DNA of 64,000 nucleotides from Arion vulgaris (Eukaryota > Mollusca > Gastropoda > Stylommatophora > Arionidae). The notes beneath the pieces are model-generated. The model saw only the letters and a program-made list of their open reading frames with translations. It was not told the DNA's origin and searched no databases. Every line of letters starts with the position of its first letter. Within the stretch, counting starts at the first letter, position 1. The DNA is taken from assembly GCA_020796225.1 (NCBI GenBank), contig CM036768.1:36112289-36176288 (forward strand), written 5' to 3'. The translations under genes and the position numbers were made by a program. Of the stretch, positions 1-9,770 are shown piece by piece.

Positions 1-149
1 TATTTAAATGCAAGGTGAGAAATGATAATATGAAGTGATCAAAGTTTAATGAAAGCTAATGTCGCACAATTGTTTGGCTGTTTAGTAAGACCATGATAAA
101 TGATCTGCTTTTGCTTAGTAGAACATAGGTTTTCTGAAGAGGATTTCAA

Positions 150-630
150 CCTGATGAAAGTTGTGCCAGGTTTCAAGAGATTTGAAGAAGCTATCATCCA
201 TTTGCGAGTTATTCAGTGCTACATAGAACCAATACTGACATACGGATGCGAGTCATGGACAATGAACACACAGATCGAAAAATCTCTGAGGGCCACAGAA
301 ATGTGGTTTTATAGAAGAATGATGAGAATTCCATGGACTGCTAAAATGTTGAGGTGTTGAATGAGATCAAGACACAGAGAAAGCTTATCAATATAAGAAA
401 GGGGCAGTCATCATTTTTCGGGCATGTGATGAGGAGGGAGGTTTAGAACATATTGTGACAACCGGTAAAATCGAGGGTAGGCTAGATAGGGGAAGACATA
501 GAGAGAAAATTTTGGATAGCCTGACTTCATGGCATGGTAGAGCGTCAACATCTGAGTTGATAGCAAACACCAACGACAAAGATTTGTGGAGATCCATGAT
601 CGCCTACGCCAGCCGGCACAGCACCTGATG
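150..630 (+). mobile_element. LINE reverse-transcriptase C-terminal remnant, frameshifted
   Basis: Translation gives the post-RT region of an endonuclease/reverse-transcriptase LINE: IEPILTYGCESWTMN, then MWFYRRMMRIPWT, and after a frameshift near 358 FFGHVMRREGLEHIV and GRLDRGRHREKILDSL. These match the usual order of the YGCExW, YRRMLRIPW and FGHVMRxE blocks of RTE/BovB-like polyproteins (family knowledge). The endonuclease and the catalytic RT core are missing, so this is a 5'-truncated, dead copy. The same family recurs at 56680-57000. Confidence 0.85.
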
Positions 631-966
631 ATGATCATCATCCATTTGAAATTATCATTTTTTGGGTTGGCTGCTATGAATTTTGACTTAGTAATGGCTT
701 CTAATCTGGCATGTGCTGATTTTTGCGCTTCCGCTGGCTTTCCTTATCATTATTGTTCCTCACGTTTAGGCGAGCCTTAATCCTACTTCAGACGTACTTG
801 TAATTTATATCCTCAAATAAAATATCAGTCACCTGTAGTCCATCCAACTGCATACTTTGTGCACAGCAGGAAGTTTTGGCCAAGCTGGCCTCAAAACCAC
901 AGAATTTCTACAGTACATGGTCAATAGCACAGAAAGTTACAAATTTCACTATCGGCAATCCCTAAA
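631..966. other. no gene seen
   Basis: AT-rich sequence with short open frames only. No repeat family that I could match elsewhere in the window. Confidence 0.5.
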
Positions 967-1195
967 GGGTTTTTAAGCTGAAGGATTGACTTCATTGCAC
1001 GGGTTTACTCCATATGGTCGGTCCTCTCCGCAGAAATGGCACGCCACCTGCTGAGAATATTGCATAAAGCACAAACTCCGTAGCTCCTGCAACAATCCTA
1101 GCGGTCTCTGAAAAAACTGCACTCGTGAACAGAAGGTCGCGGTCCAGATTCGAGCCTACAACCTTCAACTCACAAGGCAAAGGGCTTAATTGAAA
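967..1195 (-). mobile_element. SINE-1 copy (tRNA-derived)
   Basis: Reverse-strand copy of a ~245-bp SINE found eight times in the window (also 17240, 33058, 46603, 48644, 53593, 60918, 61268). The body carries the conserved stretches CTACGGAGTTxGTGC, GGCGTGCCATTTCTGCGGAG and CAATGAAGTCAATCCTTC. In the best copies the head has RNA polymerase III A and B boxes. The head of this copy is degraded and it abuts the TTAA element that starts at 1200. Confidence 0.8.
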
Positions 1196-1268
1196 CTGAT
1201 TAACTTCTTGTGGACCAAACGCCACATTACGTGGCTTTGGGTTGACAACCTTTACCAGGAGCCACACT

Positions 1269-2065
1269 CCTCTCTCTTTAGCCTGTTACGCCCTTGGCGT
1301 TTAGGGCAGCAACAAACGTACACCATTCTTCCCTGTTCATGGCCTTCCTCTGTATTGTGTTCCAGCTATGATTCATTTCCTTCAGCTCTTGCTCTATCGT
1401 TGTCCTCCAGGTCGTCTTGGGTCTTCCACGCTTCGCCTACCCTCTGGAGTCCATCTCAGTGCAGTTTTCGTGTCGGAGCCAGTCTCCATGCGCATCACAT
1501 GTCCAATCCATCTCCAGCGTCGTCTTCGGATGATAGTGCCCATATTCTCTTGTTGGCATCGTGCAAGCAATTCTTGATTCGAGATAGTAGTCGGCCAGTA
1601 CACGCGTAAGATTTTTCGCAGACAAGTTGTATGAAAGGCGGAGAGTCTTGACATATCCTGTTCTGTCATTCTCCAGCATTCCGATCCGTACAGCAATGTT
1701 GACAGCACACAGCTGTCTTGGTTCTGATGCTGTATTGGGCAGATTTCCAGGCGGTCTGAAGGGTCATGAATGCACTTCGTGCCTTACTCAGTCTGTTTTT
1801 AATGTCAGATCCAGCGCCTCCTTCATTGCTAATAACACTTCCAAGGTATGTGAAAGCGGTTGTATCTCGGAGGGTTTTACCTTCTAGTTTGACTGGTGCT
1901 GGGGTTGCTATGTTCAGAGTCATTACTTCAGTTTTCTTCTGATTTATTTTCAGCCCAACCATCTCACTATATTGGTTAAGGCGGCAGGTCTTTTCCTGGA
2001 TATCTCTATGTGTATGAGATAGGAGTGCGATGTCATCTGCAAAATCTAGGTCTTCCAGAGTGGAT
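1269..2065 (-). mobile_element. LINE RT fragment inserted in the MITE, 12-bp TSD
   Basis: Minus-strand translation gives LEDLDFADDIALLSHTH, the catalytic FADD box of reverse transcriptase, then KINQKKTEVMTLN and TYLGSVISNEGGAGSDI. After a frameshift near 1690 it continues LLYGSECWRMTEQDMSRL and RRRWRWIGHVMRMETGS. The insert is flanked by AGGAGCCACACT at 1257-1268 and 2066-2077. It is 5'-truncated just upstream of the FADD box, the usual product of incomplete target-primed reverse transcription. Same family as 6825-7800. Confidence 0.9.
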
Positions 2066-2140
2066 AGGAGCCACACTAAAGGGTGTTTTTTTCTTTAAAA
2101 ACAAGTGGCTTGTAAAAACATGACCTTTGTCCTGGTCCAC

Positions 2141-2236
2141 TTCTTCTTGCGGTCGCCCGCTATAAGTTCAGGCGTAGTCTGCATGCTTGGTACTTCTGAC
2201 TGATTTTTACATGAAGGCATGCTTTCCTTATTGCCA
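2141..2236 (-). mobile_element. short retro-insert with (GAA) tail, 8-bp TSD
   Basis: Flanked by TGGTCCAC at 2133-2140 and 2237-2244 within the TTAA MITE. Read on the minus strand it ends GACCGCAAGAAGAA, so a short (GAA)n 3' tail is visible. The body is too short to assign to a family. Confidence 0.6.
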
Positions 2237-2254
2237 TGGTCCACTAAGAGTTAA

Positions 2255-2788
2255 ATGATAATAGAGAACAGATCATTGTAAACACATAATCCTTTATCTC
2301 TTGTCTTATATATCATGTACAAGATGAACAATTTAATCAAATGTAAATAAAAGTTAAAATGTACAAACTGAGATCTGTGGTTGCTACAAATAAGAGATGT
2401 GTTGAACAAAAATTTTAGCCAACTCTGTATGAAGTAACATGTCGTTAATTTTTCTTCTTTCTCGTTTTGTTTGTCATTTTTTTTCACCAAATTTTGGTTC
2501 TTGTATATCATATATCTAACATAATTGTTGATTGTATGTCGACTCTGTTGTCAGTAGACTGCATTTACATATTCATCGTCCGTACAAATTAAAGACATTA
2601 CGTCGGATAAAAACCTACTTATTATCTATGGGTAAATGATCAAAATTTGAAGTAAGAAAGTTTTAGAAAAAAGTACAACAGATAAAAGTGATATTTCTGC
2701 CAATGTTGATCAATTTTGTTGCTACACTTTGTTAAACTATCTTATTCTTCATATTAGCTGTTTCCTTTGTAGAACATTGTTCTCATTG
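2255..2788. other. no gene seen
   Basis: AT-rich, short open frames only. Its last ~35 bp (AGAACATTGTTCTCATTG) recur as an imperfect copy just beyond the next element at about 3970-4000. Confidence 0.5.
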
Positions 2789-3942
2789 TTAATTCTTTGA
2801 ACTCTTGCCACATGTACCTTAAAAACCTATTCCTCTAAGCAAAAAACAGCACATATTAGTGATATTAAAAACAAGACAATTTGGCATAACAAAGTGTTCT
2901 ATAATTTGCTACTGACTTATCCCATCATCTCCGATATTTCTCTTATTATACATCTGCAAGAGACTAAACTATTAAATTTACTTGATACATTATGTATACC
3001 ATGCAGACATACACTCCCAGGTACTGTATCCTGTTCTCCACATTTGAACATATATGACTCAGACGTTAACTCTTTCCACGCAGAATTATTTCATGAATTT
3101 TTAAGCAGTTGATTCAAGGGAGGTTAAAAAAAAACCATCCGAACTACTCGCAATAAATAAACATATATATATTATTATATACTAAATTGAAGAAAACTGG
3201 ACAACCCAATAGAATAACAAGGTTAAAAAGTAGTAGAAGTAAAACTAGAAAGACTTCTTAAAAGGGGAAGTAACTATATGGCGCAGTATGCGGCTAATAG
3301 CGTGCAACAGACTTCCGCCGTGGCGCAGTGTGCAGCTTAAAGCGTGGAAAGAGATTACAATTAAGCAATTCTTCGTTGTCTGAGTGATCATCTCACTTTT
3401 GATATCCTTATCAGAATAATCACATTCTAAGTCCAATTCATCCTCAGAATCGTTGAAAACAAATTTAACATCTTGCTCTGTTGTTATCGTTTTAGAGTGA
3501 CTCATTTCGTTATGCACATCTTTTCGTCACGAAATACTAAAATAAATTACATTATCGGTGCACACAAATATCACATAACAGTTTCCGACATCTCGCTAAA
3601 CCAACTAATAACACATCGATTGTGTTTGACATCACATTTGTACAGATTTTATCTTTGACCACCAATAAATATTGATAGTCTTGTCACACTGAAATATCCG
3701 GACGTTTGGGATAGATGTTTATATTTAAGAGTTATATATTGGATCTGGGGTCGATATTGGTACAGCCCAAATTGGATGAAATACTAAATATGGAAAAAGA
3801 TTGATTAATCAACATCGAACAGACTTGTTACGCAACTGGATTTGTTGAGGTAGTGATTGAAACGCCTAGGGAAATGTCCGGAGTGTTATGATGATAGTCC
3901 TCATATAACTGATATTGTATCTCAGGAGGTTCTAAGGGTTAA
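2789..3942 (-). mobile_element. piggyBac-like element remnant (type P), interrupted by a MITE
   Basis: Ends are TTAATTCTTTGAAC (2789) and GGTTCTAAGGGTTAA (to 3942). They match the 18-bp near-perfect inverted ends of the related copies at 10829-11522 and 27152-27635. On the minus strand around 3360-3515 there is an acidic open frame containing EDELDLECDYSDKDIKSEM. It resembles the acidic N-terminus of piggyBac transposases, but no DDD catalytic domain is present. The related copy at 10829 keeps a parallel frame (KLDLEYDYSDTDIES). Non-autonomous and decayed. Confidence 0.7.
3066..3357 (-). mobile_element. TTAA MITE (type C) nested in the piggyBac-like element
   Basis: Starts TTAACTCTTTCCACGC (3066-3081) and ends GCGTGGAAAGAGATTA, the same inverted ends as the intact copy at 21465-21786 but in the opposite orientation. 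Internally it shares the doubled CACACTGCGCCA-type motif. It cuts the acidic transposase-like frame of its host element, so it arrived later. Confidence 0.8.
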
Positions 3943-4162
3943 GCTACCTTGCACTTCATATAGCCATATCCTTTGTAGAACATTACTCTCATTATAACGT
4001 CTGAATAACTATCTGTAACTAGTTTTCCTGCCACCATCATTGTTTTGGTCATACTCGATTCATCTTTGAAGAACCACGCCATCCAATATTGCACTTTGCA
4101 AATCTACTTATAATGTAACCAAAATATTTCAGTTTTCAAGACACAATCTTGTTTATGATCCT

Positions 4163-4436
4163 GTTCATGTGGTGTCAGGGCCGGGGAAGCAAAGAATATT
4201 AGCACTGCGACCTACAAGGCATGTCATAAAAGCTGATGTAGGACCTAGGAAGCTACCCTAGTAAATAAAAAGCGTCGCAGAAATCGGATGTGCTGGTCTA
4301 CTTGTAGGCGCATAACTGGCACACTTGTAGGCGCATAACTGGCACAACACACAATCACTCTTAGACCCAGATCACATACAAATCACACAGAGTGGTTGAC
4401 AAGTGGTCGATATGGAGCGTTCGAAGAAATTTATGA
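4163..4436 (+). mobile_element. SINE-4 copy
   Basis: Member of a family seen also at 7857, 24124, 32512 (part), 40376 (part) and 46137. Conserved blocks: GCAAAGAATA, GACCTACAAGGCATGTC, GGAAGCTACCCTAGTAAATA, AGAAATCGGATGTGCT and CTTGTAGGCGCATAACTGGC, with a GAAGAAG-type tail in the best copies. This copy carries a short internal duplication of CTTGTAGGCGCATAACTGGC (about 4300-4340). Part of the family core is shared with SINE-3. Confidence 0.8.
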
Positions 4437-4439
4437 TCC

Positions 4440-4710
4440 AATGTTCCTCGATGTCCAGGACTTTTCTCGAATCCTGTTTTGCCTCACAGCGTCAGGATAA
4501 GAAGAGATTTATAGAACAGGCTTTTGTGTGTGCTTTATAAAGTGTTTTTCATCGCCTCTGTTATCTCAGGTCCACCTTTGCGTGGACTGTCGCTTGCTTT
4601 GTATCCATTGTATCGGAGTAACATTGCCCTTTGAGGCACACTGTCTGCTGTTCTTGTAGAATGTGTATATTTTTCTATTGAGAGCGTTCTAAGCATTTTT
4701 ATGTAGCAAT
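4440..4710 (-). mobile_element. LINE RT tail remnant
   Basis: The minus-strand frame reads DSVPQRAMLLRYNGYKASDS, matching DSASQRAMLLRYIGCRGKTP at 25610-25690 (+) and APQREVLLRYSWIQRK at 13235-13420 (-). This block follows the RRxxWFGHIxR motif in the complete tail at 25560. Only the 3' coding tail is kept. Confidence 0.7.
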
Positions 4711-5055
4711 TGTTTCAAAGGATATTTTATTCTTTAATGTTTGTATTATAGTCCAAGATTAACATCTGTATGTTGCTACAGAAAAAAATGCATGTCCTCA
4801 TAAGTTTTATTTGTTTCCTTGTTTGTGTTAAGTTGTAGTTTCATCATATTGATTACCATTATTTCATATTTTGCCATTATAATATTATTTTCATATCTAC
4901 TTTGATGTTGAGGATTGCTTTATATATATATATTTTATATGTTTCTATGTGTGTGTTATATATGTAATATAAAAATCCTGCAAATTTCAGGTCATATACG
5001 ATAGCAAATGAAAAGTGTTTGAAATGAACAAACCGTGTATCATCAGAGACCATCA
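4711..5055. other. no gene seen; short (TA)n tract
   Basis: AT-rich sequence with a TATATATATATA microsatellite at about 4920-4965. No coding signal. Confidence 0.5.
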
Positions 5056-5282
5056 TTAACCCTTTCGCTGCCATATACTTTCTGAAGGCTGAGCTAAAAA
5101 TAACTACTCTTTGTTTCTAGGTCACAAACGTGGATGTACGCCTATAGCAGTGACAGTAGCAATGTATAACGTGTTAACACGTCTTTAGCCTACAGAGGAG
5201 AGATAATAACAGACGTGTTAATGCATCTTTAGAAGTGAAGGGGGAAAACGTATATATATGTCCTTAGCAGCTAAAGGGTTAA
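5056..5282. mobile_element. TTAA MITE (type D)
   Basis: Begins TTAACCCTTTCGCTGCCA and ends TAGCAGCTAAAGGGTTAA, imperfect inverted ends of about 18 bp. TTAA stands at both borders. Length 227 bp, with no open frame of note. The ends resemble but differ from those of types P and E. Confidence 0.8.
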
Positions 5283-5518
5283 AAGATGGATTGACCATGT
5301 ATGTGTATGCCAGTAGTTGCATTGGCTAGGATATCTTTTTAATGGACAGTGAATGGGAAGAGAAGACTAGACACCCAAGGAAAACGCGGAGAGTTGAAAG
5401 ATCATGGTCTGTTGTGAGAAACAAAACTGAACGACACACCCTGGAGATCTCTTGGGAAAGCTGTATGAAGTCAAACAGGACATGAAATTTGATCATATCC
5501 TGTGTTTCAGGGAACATG

Positions 5519-5762
5519 TTCGCCCGAGTGGTTACCGTGGCCCAAATTTGGGGTGTAAAGAATAGAACCACTGTTACCTGCCACGCATGTCGTAAGAGGC
5601 ATCTTTGGCTGAAATCGGATGCTTGTGTCCTAAACGTGTACAAGTCTATGCGTTTAGGGCCTACCAAACCAATGTGCAACGTATACACGTTCTTGGCAAA
5701 GATCAAGCGTATCACAGAGAGTGATTAAGATTGGTGTAAGAACGAAGCAAAGAAGAAGAAAG
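5519..5762 (+). mobile_element. SINE-3 copy (tRNA-like head, AAGAAG tail)
   Basis: The head CGCCCGAGTGGTTACCG resembles a tRNA A-box region. The body has GTAAAGAATAGAACCACTG, GCATGTCGTAAGAGGC, GAAATCGGATGC and CCAATGTGCAACGTATACAC. It ends GCAAAGAAGAAGAAAGAGG. Copies also at 8655, 15342, 28414, 35828 (part), 36165 (part) and 36868. The family is about 245 bp long. Confidence 0.85.
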
Positions 5763-5814
5763 AGGGAACATGTTGAGCATCGTCAAAGCACGTAAAGGTC
5801 TGATGGTAATAAGT

Positions 5815-6160
5815 CATGGCAGTTGCTTGTCATCCTGTGTCAGGTGCTGGTTCTTTCAATCATCGAATATACAGTGACCATCCTCACTGTTAGTAAGATG
5901 CAAATTGAACGACTGGAGAGAATTGAGAATGAAGCATTGAGTATCATCCTGAGTTGCACTAGAGATACACCCTGCATGGCGATGATGTTTCTCCTCACAC
6001 GGAGTATAGGCTCAAGATAGATAGAGCACATGCTTATCTCAAAATCAGTGCTAAAAATGATAATCCATTATACAAGCTGCGCAGCATCAGAAGTGGAAAT
6101 CGGTTAAAGTGGGGCAAGTCGTGGGTTGGCCATGCTGCAGACACTGTTCATCTGATATAA
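5815..6160 (+). mobile_element. LINE RT fragment (jockey-like thumb region)
   Basis: Reads VLVLSIIEYTVTILTVSKMQ then IERLERIENEALSIILSCTR and DTPCMAMMFLL, frameshifting near 5990. This is the region C-terminal to the RT palm in Jockey/RTE-type LINEs that carry RTPxxAL-like or RDTPxxAM motifs. The fragment ends against the minus-strand LINE tail at 6163. Confidence 0.75.
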
Positions 6161-6162
6161 TA

Positions 6163-6500
6163 ATAATAATTCCTCTCATACCGTTATACGTTACATAGGG
6201 CCTGAAAGTAATTTCTCCATATCGCTCTATCCTGGGCAACTCGCTCAATCTCCATGGAACTGAGACCGATATTTCCTGCCTCTCTCAGCAAAGTTCGTTT
6301 CAAGGTCTCCTTAGGTCAACCTCTCTTTCTTGAACCCTTTGCATCCTACTTCGATGCCTGCTTTGATATTCGTTGATCATTTCTCCTCAAGGTGTGCCCA
6401 ACATATCTCCATCTTCTCTTTCTTATAACAGTTGTCACTAGTGGTTGACCAGACATGTCTCTGATTTCATCACTTCTTCTGAATTCAACTGATATGCAGG
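6163..6500 (-). mobile_element. LINE RT 3' end with (ATT)n tail
   Basis: Minus-strand product includes TTVIRKRRWRYVGHTLRRN-like sequence and GLSSMEIERVAQDRAIWR. The 3' end is the ATAATAATAAT run at 6161-6172. Homologous copies: 25090-25490 (+), 32295-32515 (-, with internal duplication) and 37455-37690 (+, with internal duplication). Confidence 0.8.
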
Positions 6501-6536
6501 CCCTAAAATCTGGGATGTCAAGGAATTATTGTCTGA

Positions 6537-6700
6537 CTGTATATGTTATGTCTGCCATATAGGAAGCTGGAATTTTTTCACTTCTTTTGTATCCAGTGCT
6601 TGATAAAGACATTTTGGCCGAAACGTTGCTGTATTTGTTTTTTGCTTTGTAAAACTATATTGCTTTGTTTTTGTCTATGCTACATAGTTTTGCTGCAGTC
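6537..6700 (+). mobile_element. Penelope-like fragment with hammerhead-like core
   Basis: Contains CTTCTTTTGTATCCAGTG, then TTGATAAAGACATTTTGGCC and GAAACGTTGCTG, then TTTGTAAAACTATA. The order TTGATAA, short stem-loop, GAAAC recurs at 33598-33745 (-), 37924-38166 and 38825-38990. The CTGATGA...GAAAC pattern is characteristic of hammerhead ribozymes carried by Penelope-like retroelements (family knowledge). Here the first box is mutated. Confidence 0.5.
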
Positions 6701-6810
6701 GTCCCGTATAACGATACGATCTTCAGGTGTAAGAAAGAGATCAGAGCACACAGTTATTCACTGAAGTACGATGATGATAGTCCAATAACTCAATCGATGC
6801 CGTATTTGAC
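6700..6810 (+). mobile_element. family-8 repeat, 3' fragment
   Basis: Matches the 3' part of the larger copies at 11568-12140, 39020-39500 and 44780-45150: GTAAGAAAGAGATCAGAGCA, then CACTGAAGTACGATGATGAT. Confidence 0.7.
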
Positions 6811-6824
6811 ACATCTACTTACTT

Positions 6825-7800
6825 ACTTAATCCCGTCATGCCTAGTGACACATGGGGCTTCAGAAAGGACTTTCCATGCTCTCCTGTCCCGTGCAACCTT
6901 CAGCGCAGAGCCCCACGTCAGAGATGCGGTGTCCAGTTCCTCTTCCATCATGCGCCCCATGTTGTCCGTGGTCTGCCTTTCTTTCTCTTTCCTTCTGGTG
7001 TCCAAGTGAGGGCTACCCTTGCAGGCATTTCTTGTCTCATTCTCATAACATGTCCGAGCCATTTCCATCTTCTCTTTTTGAGTATGTCATTCATTGCCTC
7101 TTGTCTTGTATCTTGGAGTAGTTGGTTGTTGGATATTTTTACTGGCCAAAAGATTCCCAAGATTCCTCGAAGACAAGAGTGGTGGAAAACTGACAGCCTG
7201 CTAGTATCTCCTTTGGTCATCCTCCAACATTCCGATCCGTAGAGCAAAACTGGCAAAACAATGCTTTTATAGAGTTTAAGCTTTGTGGTCCTATTGTAGA
7301 TTTTGGACTTCCATACTGGTTTCATTCTGGCAAAAGCGGTTCTGGCCTTACTTAGACGTGATTTTATGTCTTCCTCTGTGCCACCATTTAGTGTCAGTAC
7401 GCTAACAAGATATGTAAACTGCTCAACCCTTTCCAGTGTTTCATTTTCTAACATTACTGGTTGTTGGATTTCACTGTTTGTCATAATTTTTGTTTTTCCT
7501 GTGTTTGTTTTGAGGCCTACTGTCTTTGCCGTGCTGTGAAGTATTGTACTTTTCTCTTGTATATGTTCATGTTTGTGTGACACCAGGGCTATATCATCTG
7601 CAAAGTCCAGATCCTCAAGTATATCGAAAGGGGTCCATCTTATTCCTCTTGGTGCTTGTTGATTTATGGCATTTTTAGCACCCAGTCAATTGTAATACTA
7701 AACAAAAGAGAGGACATTACTTTGACACATACAGCTTTTACAAATGATCCTCATTCCTGCCGGTCTGCTGCCATTCTACCAGTAGTATTTATCCTTTGCA
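6825..7800 (-). mobile_element. LINE reverse-transcriptase domain, 3' half, frameshifted
   Basis: From high to low coordinates the minus strand encodes VMSSLLFSITIDWVL, the RT block that precedes the catalytic site. Then come DILEDLDFADDIALVSH (catalytic FADD), TKLKLYKSIVLPVLLYGSEC, WRMTKGDTSRLSVFH, KKRRWKWLGHVMRM and LTWTPEGKRKKGRPRTTW, then a frameshift into a 3' end with SLTWGSALKVARDRRAWK. It is the longest RT stretch in the window, with 211 codons uninterrupted at 6948-7583. The endonuclease is absent. It is the best copy of the family also found at 1269-2065. Confidence 0.92.
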
Positions 7801-7856
7801 GACCATTCCTGCAAACAATATTTCATATATTATGTCCAAAGCACCTGTGTGTTGCA

Positions 7857-8090
7857 GGGACTTGCAATTGAGAATAGTAAAACTGCAACCTACAAGGCAT
7901 GTCATAAGAGACGACTGAGGTAGGGGCCTAGGAAGCTACCCTAGTAAATAAAAAGCTTTGCAGAAATTGGATGTCCTACTAGCAGATGCATAACTGGCAC
8001 AACATACAATTGCTCTTAGGCTCAGATCACATACAAATCACAAAGAGTGATTTAGCACATGGTTGATGTGGAACGTTTGAAAAGTCCAAA
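7857..8090 (+). mobile_element. SINE-4 copy
   Basis: Shows TACAAGGCATGTCATAAGAG, GGAAGCTACCCTAGTAAATA, AGAAATTGGATGTCCT and CACATACAAATCAC, in the same order as the copy at 4163. The head is degraded. Confidence 0.8.
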
Positions 8091-8229
8091 TAATTTGTGC
8101 ATCTTATCTGCTACGGTAAACCACATGAAATGGAACTCGGATGCAGACATTAAAAATGTGAAACAGGGCAGTACAGAGAGAACAAATATTCAGATATAAG
8201 AAATGTTATTTGAAATTGTAATAGCTCTA

Positions 8230-9100
8230 ATGACAATATAAGTCTACTGCAGCGAAAAGATCAATGCTCAGTCTTAAGCTAAGAATTGGACTAAACTACT
8301 GGGGTAGAAAATGTGAACAGTTTTGAATATCTTGGTTCACTGCTAACAACAGATGGAAATGGGATGAAGGATAAGTGGTTAGAAATTAAAAGAACAAACA
8401 TGGCTTTACAAAAAAATGAAACAACTAAAAACAGTATGGAACGGAACTGATAAGAAAACTAAGATCAGAATACTAAGGGCACGCATATTCCCAGTGTATG
8501 GGTGGGAAGCATGGATGTTTAATAAGGAAGTCGAAAAACATATATGTGCTTTTGAATATAAGTGTTACAGAAGAGTCCTTAATATATCATGGGCAGAGAA
8601 GAGAACTCAAAATCAAAGAAAACTGGCTGATGCTACAAATAAGAAAGAGAAAATTCTTCTTCTTCACGACCAATTTTAATCACTCTTGATCGTTGTCAAG
8701 AACGTGTATACGTTGCACATTGGTTTGGTAGGTCCCTAAACGCATAGACTTCTACATGTTTAGGACATGTGCATCCGATTTCAGCCAAACCTCCTTAGTC
8801 GCCTCCTACGACATGCATGGCAGGTAACAGTGGTTCCATTCTTTACACCCCAAATTTGGGCCCGGTAACCACTCGGGCGAAAAGAAAAAATTGAAGGGCT
8901 GGAGAAGACCATCATGGAAGGAGGCAAACAGAAGAAGAGGAAGACCACGGAGAAGATGGATTCAGGATGTAAGTTATGGTTTGAACATGATGGCTGCAGA
9001 GGCAGGACATCTGGCCTATGAGAGAGAGAAATTCGGAGGACTGTTGGGGTGGCAAAGTTCTGCTCAGGACAAGCTATTTGATGATGATGACTGGTAACCT
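8230..9100 (+). mobile_element. LINE RT tail, interrupted by SINE-3
   Basis: Frameshifted coding remnants: NSFEYLGSLLTTDGNGMKDK (about 8315), IRILRARIFPVYGWEAW, CFEYKCYRRVLNISW. After the SINE at 8655-8879 come RRGRPRRRWIQDVSYGLNMM and AEAGHLAYEREKFG. The same family, uninterrupted, is at 18670-19095. The flanks of the SINE, GAAAGAGAAAATT and GAAAAGAAAAAATT, look like an imperfect TSD. Confidence 0.85.
8655..8879 (-). mobile_element. SINE-3 copy nested in a LINE
   Basis: Reverse copy beginning CTTCTTCTTCACGACC (tail) and ending GGTAACCACTCGGGCG (head). All body blocks of SINE-3 are present. It splits the LINE tail at 8230-9100. Confidence 0.85.
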
Positions 9101-9104
9101 AAAC

Positions 9105-9335
9105 AGAATAAACCCCACTCACTTAACCACACTAAAGAAGGTGCAGTCATGCATGCAAGACAATACAGCATATCCTGTTTGAATGTCCTGGACTAGACCA
9201 ATCTGTTCATTATAACCTTACGGATAGCTTCCCACAACTGCAGATTCTACAATTTGGCATTGGCTGCTCACAAGTGAAAACTCACAGTCCTGGTCTGAAG
9301 AAGAAGAAGAATATGTGGATGTAAGACATTTTGAG
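9105..9335 (+). mobile_element. LINE C-terminal tail (zinc-knuckle region), decayed
   Basis: Reads HILFECPGLDQSVHYNLTDS in a broken frame, followed by an AAGAAGAAGAA tail at about 9298-9312. Compare HILQDCP blocks at 10020-10370, 19100-19400, 51500-51671 and 52400-52700. Confidence 0.6.
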
Positions 9336-9564
9336 GTTCAACTGTTCATTATTTATTGCTTGCCTCATTTGTGAGCCGGATTTATGATCAACAAAATTTA
9401 TTCATTTCACCAAGTGGTCGATTTTTTCCTGCACTATTGCATGTGTAAGTGCTTCAAAGATACTGACTCATTTAACTTACAGAATGAAGCTAAGCACCTA
9501 TGGGTGTAGCCTGAGTGCATAGTCTTCAATTAATTTTTAAGTCGTTAACTGTCATTACTGCCTG

Positions 9565-9768
9565 TAGTACCGCCTTTTAGGGCAGTGTACGAGAGCATGA
9601 GGAATATAACGGCCGCATGGCTAGTGCAGTCGCAGCGACTTTCAGGTTAGGACTTTTATTTATGTCCACAACAACAAAAAATCCTTATCCTTACCGGGAA
9701 TTGAATATGGGTCTCCAGCATGGGAACCGCACACTAATCCATTCGGCCAGGTGCTCCCTAATTTTTAA
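9565..9768 (-). mobile_element. SINE-5 copy (tRNA-derived)
   Basis: Minus-strand head reads GGCCGAATGGATTAGTGTGC, and the B-box area gives ATTCAATTCCCGG. The body has CGACTGCACTAGCCATGCGG and GCCCTAAAAGGCGGTACTAC. Other copies: 14931 (+), 38596 (+), 47662 (-), 22537 (head only). Confidence 0.8.
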
Positions 9769-9770
9769 GT

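Larger units (their letters stand above)
1200..2254 (+). mobile_element. TTAA-flanked MITE (type A) split by two retroelement insertions
   Basis: The ends TTAACTT (1200) and GAGTTAA (2248-2254) and the inner sequence match the uninterrupted 146-bp copy at 37274-37419. That copy reads TTAACTC...GAGTTAA and contains GCCACACTGTGTGGC and ACCAGGAGCCACAC. Here the element is cut by a LINE at 1269-2065 and by a 96-bp insert at 2141-2236, each with its own target-site duplication. TTAA termini suggest mobilisation by a piggyBac-type transposase (inference). Confidence 0.75.

Noticed and set aside
1190..1609. 139-codon plus-strand frame
   Set aside because: Antisense shadow of the LINE RT fragment on the minus strand (LLYGSECWRMT frame).
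6948..7583. Working reverse transcriptase
   Set aside because: Has the FADD box and downstream motifs, but the upstream RT and endonuclease are missing and frameshifts occur on both sides.
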